DNA from: Micromonospora sp. Llam0
GTDB taxonomy: Bacteria; Actinomycetota; Actinomycetes; Mycobacteriales; Micromonosporaceae
Assembly: GCF_003751085.1 (NCBI RefSeq)
Contig: NZ_RJJY01000001.1
Span: 5,642,001 to 5,706,000 of the forward strand
DNA: 64,000 nucleotides
Direction of reading: 5' to 3'
Shown here in pieces: positions 58,947 to 64,000 of the stretch. Each line of letters begins with the position of its first letter. Position 1 is the stretch's first letter. Position numbers and translations under genes: made by a program. The notes beneath the pieces are model-generated. The model saw nothing but the letters and a program-made list of their open reading frames with translations. It was not told where the DNA came from and did no database searches.

Positions 58947-59506
58947 GGTCTCTCCCTTCGGCCTACATGCCAGCGCAGCCGACTATGCCACCAGCCGCCT
59001 AAATCATGCGCCTGTCCGACGCGGACACGGGGATGCGACACGGGCTGCAGCGAAGTCGGACCGTAAGTCGGCATTCCCTCACCGCTCACGATGAGTCACC
59101 GTATGGGTCATGTCTTGTGACACTCGACGTGAGGAATCACCAGGCGCGATCTTCGCAAAGGGGGTTGAGCTTCCTTGTCGCAGCGTTCTAGGCAGAGACG
59201 CGGGCCGTTGCTTCGAGGCGCCCGAGCGAGAGCCGCAAGCTGGCAGGCAGCCGTTAACGGCCTCCTGGCCAGGTTGATCCCTCCTAGGATCCGCGCCCAT
59301 CGCCGACAGCCGCAGACAGAGGTCCGAGGGTTGCGCCTCGCCGTGAGAGCTCCGCAGCTCGGAGGCGGCTCTGTGAGCAGACTGGCCTCTTCGAGTAGGT
59401 CGGTGCCCAGCGCCGGCCCGTCTCCGACTCTCGCTGGCTCCGCGCGGCCCTGGCCGCTGCGGCCCGGTGAGGTGCTTTGACCGATCCGATGAGAAGGAAG
59501 TATCGA
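58947..59506. other. Divergent intergenic region before the lanthipeptide cluster
   Basis: About 560 bases between the minus-strand regulator and the plus-strand methyltransferase. It must hold both promoters. No repeat or hairpin was obvious. Small open frames are not supported. Confidence 0.5.
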
Positions 59507-60736
59507 GTGGTCCAGATGGCTGACACAGGTTTCGACGCTGATCGTGCTGCTGAGTTGCGCGCCGAGCTGGTGGACGAGCTACGTGCCCGGGGGAAGATCG
59601 TTACCCGGGCGGTGGAGGATGCGATCCGGCGGGTGCCGCGTGAGCGGTTCATGCCCGACGATACCGATCTGGCCGTTGCCTACGGGTTTGACAACTCGGT
59701 GATTACGAAGCGTGATCGGCACGGTGTGGCGATCTCGTCTGTGTCTGCGGCCTACATCCAGGCTCGGATGTTGGAGCAGGCCGAGTTGCGGCCGGGCATG
59801 ACGGTGCTGGAGGTGGGCTCGGGTGGTCTGAACGCCGCGTACATCGCCGAGATCGTTGGTCCGGAAGGTCGAGTGGTCAGCGTTGACATCGACCCGGACG
59901 TCACCGACCGGGCGGCGGGCCTGCTGGAGAAGAACGGCTATGGCAGCAGGGTTCGGGTCCTCGTCGCTGATGCGGAGCACGTGGTGCCGGACGAGGGGCC
60001 GTTCGACGCGATCGTCGTCACGGTGGGGGCTTGGGACATCGCTCCGGCTCTACTGGATCAGCTCCGGGACAACGGAACTCTCGTTGTGCCGTTGGTCATG
60101 AACGCGGTCACGAGGACGATCGGGTTCCGTCGCGAGGCCGACCACCTGGTCAGCAGCTCGTTGGAAGTCGCCGGGTTCGTGCCGATGCAGGGCGATGGCA
60201 GGCACCCGGACCGGGTGTTCCTCTTGCCCGACTCCGAGGGCCGTAACGTCCGCCTGTCGTTCGACTCCGGTGTTCCGGAGGAGATGAGCCGGCTCGACGC
60301 CATCCTCGCGACGCAGCGCGCCGAACGGTGGTCCGGCGTGACGATCAAGCACGGGGTGTCGTTCGCCGATCTGCACCTGTGGTTCGCGTGGTTCCTTCCT
60401 GGCTTCTGCCGTATCGCCGCCGACGAGGGCACCGAGCTGGCCGCCGAGCGCGGGTGGTTCCCCTTCGGGGTCGTCTGCCGGGCGGGCTTCGCCTACTTGG
60501 CGGTCCGGCCTGCGTTGGAGGGCGAAGGTGTCGAGTTCGGTGCTCGCGCCTACGGTCCGGACGGCGAGGAGGCCGCTGCGGCGATGGTCGAGCAGATCCA
60601 GGCGTGGGATCGCGGCGGTCGCCACGCCGAGCCCAGATTCGGTTACTGGCCCGCTGATAGCGACCACGCCCGCATCCCTGCTGACGCCGTCGTCATGTCG
60701 AAGACGCACGGCGTCGTCTCGATCTCCTGGTCGTAG
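59507..60736 (+). CDS. FxLD-system methyltransferase (isoaspartate-methyltransferase-like)
   Basis: A 409-residue protein of the methyltransferase, FxLD system family. N-terminal ELVDELRARGKIVTRAVEDAIRRVPRERFMPD and MTVLEVGSGGLNAAYIAEIVGP (motif I), VVSVDIDPDV and GPFDAIVVTVGAWDIAPALLDQL match PCMT-type O-methyltransferases; the C-terminal half carries family-specific sequence. It should act on the precursor peptide encoded next, possibly methylating an aspartate. The GTG with an AGAAGGAAG site is preferred; ATG or TTG codons lie upstream in frame. Confidence 0.9.
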   Translation: MVQMADTGFDADRAAELRAELVDELRARGKIVTRAVEDAIRRVPRERFMPDDTDLAVAYGFDNSVITKRDRHGVAISSVSAAYIQARMLEQAELRPGMTVLEVGSGGLNAAYIAEIVGPEGRVVSVDIDPDVTDRAAGLLEKNGYGSRVRVLVADAEHVVPDEGPFDAIVVTVGAWDIAPALLDQLRDNGTLVVPLVMNAVTRTIGFRREADHLVSSSLEVAGFVPMQGDGRHPDRVFLLPDSEGRNVRLSFDSGVPEEMSRLDAILATQRAERWSGVTIKHGVSFADLHLWFAWFLPGFCRIAADEGTELAAERGWFPFGVVCRAGFAYLAVRPALEGEGVEFGARAYGPDGEEAAAAMVEQIQAWDRGGRHAEPRFGYWPADSDHARIPADAVVMSKTHGVVSISWS

Positions 60737-60776
60737 ACCAGGTGGCACCACACAACCCCTTCCAGTGAGGAGAGTG

Positions 60777-60977
60777 ATGTCGATGGCTCCGCCGACTGCG
60801 GTCCTCGACGCCCCCACCGTCGACACCGAGGCCGTCACCGATGACGACTTCGTGCTCGACATGCGGGTGATCGAGTCCGCCACGCCGCTGGTCGTCATGG
60901 CCTGCAGCACGAGCGACGGCTGCGGAGAGACCTGCAGCACCAGCGCGTGCAGCACCTCGTCCTACGACCCGGCCTGA
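60777..60977 (+). CDS. FxLD-family lanthipeptide precursor
   Basis: A 66-residue precursor. Residues 25-28 are FVLD, the FxLD leader motif, within DDDFVLDMRVIESATPLVV. The core after about residue 42 is Cys/Ser/Thr-rich with Cys at 43, 49, 53 and 58 and repeated CSTS units (CSTSDG, CSTSA, CSTSSYDPA), fitting dehydration and thioether rings. A GAGGAGAG site precedes the ATG. Rings and final structure are not predictable from sequence alone. Confidence 0.93.
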   Translation: MSMAPPTAVLDAPTVDTEAVTDDDFVLDMRVIESATPLVVMACSTSDGCGETCSTSACSTSSYDPA

Positions 60978-61006
60978 TCGCGCCCTTGCCGTAGCTGAAC
61001 CCTCCA

Positions 61007-61044
61007 GCCGCCGGAGCCCGCGTTGCTTCGCGGGCTCCGGCGGC
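61007..61044 (+). terminator. Strong hairpin between precursor and LanB
   Basis: A perfect 16-bp stem (GCCGCCGGAGCCCGCG, 61007-61022, with 61029-61044) and 6-nt loop lies 30 nt after the precursor stop. No U tract follows, so it is more likely an attenuator or RNA-stabiliser that allows more precursor than enzyme to be made. Confidence 0.75.
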
Positions 61045-61076
61045 CCGGTCCCACCTCACCCTGCAGGAGGCGTCGT

Positions 61077-64000
61077 ATGCGGCCCGAGCGCACCGGATAC
61101 CAGCCGGTCGGTCCGGTGCTGGTCCGGGCCAGCACTGATCCTGGCGACCTCGGCCCCGAGCCTGGGGCGGACCTCGTCGACCCTGGGGCGATCAAGCGGG
61201 ATTCTCTCGTCTGGCTGGCCGAACAGTGGACCCGGCCCGACGTTCGGGAAGCAATCTCGATGGCCAGCCCCGCCCTTGCCGCTCGTGTTGACCAGCTCCT
61301 TGTCTCCGGCGCACGTGACGCCACGGCCGCCGCCGTTCGCCGCGCCGTGCTAGCCACAGCCTCCTACCTCCTGCGATGGCAGCGGCGGACGACGCCCTTC
61401 GGCTTGTTCGCCGCCGTCACGACGGCGACGGTCGGCCCGGCGTCCGGGAAGATTGGGGATCGGCACCGGGCTATCGCCCGGGTCGACGGTGAATGGCTCA
61501 CGCTCGTCGTGGACAGTCTCGAAGGGTGCCGCGCGCTGCGGCCCCGGCTGTCAGTGGTGGCCGACAACGCTAGGTTCGTGCGCGACGGTCGAGTCATCGT
61601 CGCCGCGCGGCCTCAGCCTGGCCAGCGTTCGCCCGGACTGCCCCGTGAGACGTCCACCAGAGATACCCGGCCCGTGCGGTTGACCCTCACGCACGCGGCC
61701 CGGCCGATCCGATTTGATCAGCTCGTCGCGCGGATCGCGGACGAGGTGCCCCGCGTCGCTATGGGCACGATCGCGGCCATGGTGCACGGCCTGGTCGATG
61801 GCGGTTTCCTCATCACCGGCCTTCGCCCGCCGATGACGGCCGTGGACGGCCTCGCCCATGTCATCGCTACGCTAGAGGCTGAAGGGGCGGCCGAGTTGAG
61901 CGAGGTAGCCCCCACTTTGGATCAGCTCAAATCGGTCCATGAGCAGTTGACGCGGCACAACACGCTGGCAGATCCCTCGGAGGCGACGCGGATCCGTGCT
62001 GCGCTGACCGAGTCGATGGCCGCGCTGGCGCCCGCCGCAGAGCATCAGCTTGCCGTTGACCTGCGGCTCGACGCCCAGATCAGCGTTCCGCCTCAGGTAC
62101 TAGACGAGGCGGTACTCGCCGCAGAGGTGTTGCTGCGCGTGACCACGCAGCCGTTCGGTTCAGTCGCCTGGTTGGACTACCACGCCCGGTTCCGTGACCG
62201 CTACGGGCCGGGTGCGCTGGTGCCGGTCCGTGAGCTGGTCGCGGACTCCGGCCTGGGGTACCCGACCGGATTCCTCGGCGCACCGCGCGCACGTCCGGCC
62301 TGGCGGACGCTGACCGAACGCGATGTGCGTCTCGGGGCGATGATCCAGAAGGCGGTTCTCAGCGGTGCCGATGAGATCCGCCTGACCGACAGCGATATCG
62401 CCGCGCTGACCGTCGGCGACCATGCTTCGGCCGTCCCACCTCCCCGAGTCGAGCTGGGGTTCGCCGTGCATGCGGCCACGACCGAGGCACTGGACGATGG
62501 GGACTTCGAGTTGCGGGTGGCGGCAGCGCCCCGGACGCCGACCAGCATGGCCGGGCGGTTCGCGTACCTGCTCGACCCGCCCGAGCGAGCCCAGGCCATC
62601 AGGTCCTTCACCGCTGACGAGCGCGGCCCTGGCGAAGCGTTGGCGGTCCAGATATCGTTCCCGCCCCGCCGGACGCACAACCAGAATGTCACCCGCGTCG
62701 GCACGTTCCTGCCCGATGTGCTGTCCCTGTCCGAGCATCCAGACGGCCCGGTGATCGATGTGGACGACCTCGCGGTCACCGTCGACAGCGAGCAGATGTA
62801 CCTCGTCCACCAGCCCACCGGCCGCCGCGTCGTCCCGCACATCCCGCACGCTCTCGACACCGTGGTGCAGACCCCGCCTCTGGCACGGTTCCTCGCTGAA
62901 GTCGCCGACGCCCGCAGCGCCGTCTTCGGGCCGTTCGACCACGGCGCAGCCGCACGCAACCTGCCCTACATTCCCCGTATCCGGTACCGCCGGATCATCC
63001 TGGCCCCGGCACGCTGGCTGCTAAACGCCGCCGACCTCACCCCTGACAACGCCGGCCAGGCCGACGCGACCGAGGCCCGGTGGGAGGCGTCCCTCGCCTC
63101 GTGGCGGCGGCAGTGGCGCGTGCCTGCGCGGGTCGTGGTCTGCCACGGCGAGCTACGCCTTCCCCTGGACCTCGATCGGCCGTTCGACCGTGCCCTCCTG
63201 CGTACCCGCCTCGCCCGCGCGGATCGGCTCGAACTCCGCGAAGACGCCCCTGCCCGCGGCTACGGGTGGACCGGAGGTCGCCCGGCCGAGTTCCTCGTCC
63301 CACTCGCCTTGACCACTGCGCCGATCCGACGCACGCCGGTCACCCACCCGCCAGGCGACACGCTGTGGCCTGGAGCGTCTACCGTCGTTCACGCCCAGTG
63401 GATCGGCAACCCGGCCCGCGCCGACCAGTTGCTCACCGCCCACCTGCCGAGGCTGGCCGACAACCTCGCCGGCCTCGGCGTGGAACGCTGGTGGATCAGG
63501 CGGCACCGCGACACGATCAGGCTTGAAGCCGACCAGCACATATCCCTGTTCCTGCGCCTCAGCGAACCCGGCGCCTACATACCCGTGTGCGCGGTCCTGG
63601 CTGGTTTCGCCGCCGGCTTGGAGGCTCGCGGACTGCCCGCCGAACTCATCCTCGCCCCGTACCGCCAGCACCTTGCCCGCTACGGTCACGGCCCCGCAGT
63701 CCAGGCCGCCGAGGAGGTCTTCGCCACCGACACCGCCGCCGCCATCACGCAGCTGCGGACCGCCGAGCAGGCGGGCATACCCGCGCAAGCGCTCGCGGCT
63801 GCGTCCATGGCGCGGCTCGCCGCAGCTTTCGCCCCCGACCACGAGACCGGGTACCGGGCGTTGTTGGCCTGCCTTCACGGGGCGGCCACACCTGCGGAGC
63901 GCACGCTTTCCGACCTGGCCCGTCAACTGGCCGAGCCCACCGGCGACTACCGAAACCTGCGGACCATGCCCGGCGGGGGTGCTGTCGCGGACGCCTGGCA
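61077..64000 (+). CDS. lanB: LanB-type lanthipeptide dehydratase (partial)
   Basis: At least 974 residues, with no stop before the window end. ATG at 61077 has a CAGGAGG site. The N-terminal lantibiotic dehydratase domain shows RRTTPFGLFAAV (about residues 103-113), GALVPVRELVADSGLGYP and RRYRRIILAPARWLL-like parts. From about residue 765 the SpaB-C/thiopeptide-type domain follows (WPGASTVVHAQWIGNPARADQLLTAHLPRL, ERWWIRRHRDTIRLE). It should glutamylate and eliminate Ser/Thr of the precursor core using glutamyl-tRNA. A cyclase (LanC) is expected beyond the window. Confidence 0.93.
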   Translation, partial: MRPERTGYQPVGPVLVRASTDPGDLGPEPGADLVDPGAIKRDSLVWLAEQWTRPDVREAISMASPALAARVDQLLVSGARDATAAAVRRAVLATASYLLRWQRRTTPFGLFAAVTTATVGPASGKIGDRHRAIARVDGEWLTLVVDSLEGCRALRPRLSVVADNARFVRDGRVIVAARPQPGQRSPGLPRETSTRDTRPVRLTLTHAARPIRFDQLVARIADEVPRVAMGTIAAMVHGLVDGGFLITGLRPPMTAVDGLAHVIATLEAEGAAELSEVAPTLDQLKSVHEQLTRHNTLADPSEATRIRAALTESMAALAPAAEHQLAVDLRLDAQISVPPQVLDEAVLAAEVLLRVTTQPFGSVAWLDYHARFRDRYGPGALVPVRELVADSGLGYPTGFLGAPRARPAWRTLTERDVRLGAMIQKAVLSGADEIRLTDSDIAALTVGDHASAVPPPRVELGFAVHAATTEALDDGDFELRVAAAPRTPTSMAGRFAYLLDPPERAQAIRSFTADERGPGEALAVQISFPPRRTHNQNVTRVGTFLPDVLSLSEHPDGPVIDVDDLAVTVDSEQMYLVHQPTGRRVVPHIPHALDTVVQTPPLARFLAEVADARSAVFGPFDHGAAARNLPYIPRIRYRRIILAPARWLLNAADLTPDNAGQADATEARWEASLASWRRQWRVPARVVVCHGELRLPLDLDRPFDRALLRTRLARADRLELREDAPARGYGWTGGRPAEFLVPLALTTAPIRRTPVTHPPGDTLWPGASTVVHAQWIGNPARADQLLTAHLPRLADNLAGLGVERWWIRRHRDTIRLEADQHISLFLRLSEPGAYIPVCAVLAGFAAGLEARGLPAELILAPYRQHLARYGHGPAVQAAEEVFATDTAAAITQLRTAEQAGIPAQALAAASMARLAAAFAPDHETGYRALLACLHGAATPAERTLSDLARQLAEPTGDYRNLRTMPGGGAVADAW

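Overview
The window is very GC-rich, gene-dense actinomycete DNA, most likely from Micromonosporaceae (Micromonospora, Salinispora or a relative). Family content supports this: a Lsr2-like protein, a SCO3545-type (Methyltransf_19) methyltransferase, an XRE-DUF5753 plus DUF397 pair, a conservon-like histidine kinase/roadblock/GTPase operon and an FxLD-type class I lanthipeptide cluster. There is no rRNA, no recognisable tRNA and no CRISPR array.

Region 1 (about 1-33.1 kb) reads as an integrative conjugative element (ICE). A leftward block holds a GGDEF protein, accessory regulators and small proteins (winged-helix protein, Lsr2-like protein, sigma-like factor, several unknowns), a replication-relaxation family protein and a coupled type IV secretion operon (VirB2-like pilin, VirB6/TrbL-like membrane protein, PrgI-like protein, VirB4 ATPase, VirD4 coupling ATPase). 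A group II intron with an RT-HNH protein sits on the opposite strand at the left. A rightward block holds DNA-modification genes, an excisionase-like HTH protein and a tyrosine integrase that ends the element. Neither attachment site could be identified.

Between the two blocks lies a Tn7-like transposon, 18.0-25.4 kb, with 38-bp terminal inverted repeats (35 of 38 identical) and several 20-bp transposase-type repeats. It encodes TnsA, TnsB (C-terminal frameshift), TnsC/TniB and a short TniQ. A second, left-end-like set of sites overlaps the 3' end of tniQ. A 349-residue protein of unknown function lies between the two left ends.

Right of the transposon (25.4-31.1 kb) six genes, each overlapping the next, encode a methyltransferase-like protein, an N4/N6-type DNA methyltransferase, a PP-loop (PAPS-reductase-like) protein, a C5-cytosine methyltransferase, another DNA methyltransferase and a Mom-like XF1762-family protein. 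Two of them carry single-base frameshifts, mostly in G runs. This is either decay or assembly error.

Region 2 (33.2-45.6 kb), outside the integrase, is a patchwork of probable defence and accessory genes: a TIGR02391/Ymh (HEPN-like) protein, a large protein with a PD-(D/E)XK-like nuclease end, an Imm1-like orphan immunity protein, small HTH and Cys-rich proteins, a 20-bp tandem repeat array, a truncated gene, and a minus-strand methyltransferase / EEP nuclease / helicase group.

Region 3 (45.5-54.4 kb) is a leftward chromosomal-type operon: conservon kinase, roadblock protein and GTPase, then a branched-chain amino-acid type ABC importer with fused LivG-LivF ATPases. Region 4 (54.9-64.0 kb) has an XRE/DUF397 pair, a RibD-like deaminase with its coupled regulator, and the start of an FxLD lanthipeptide cluster (methyltransferase, precursor, LanB). 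The LanB gene runs off the window end.
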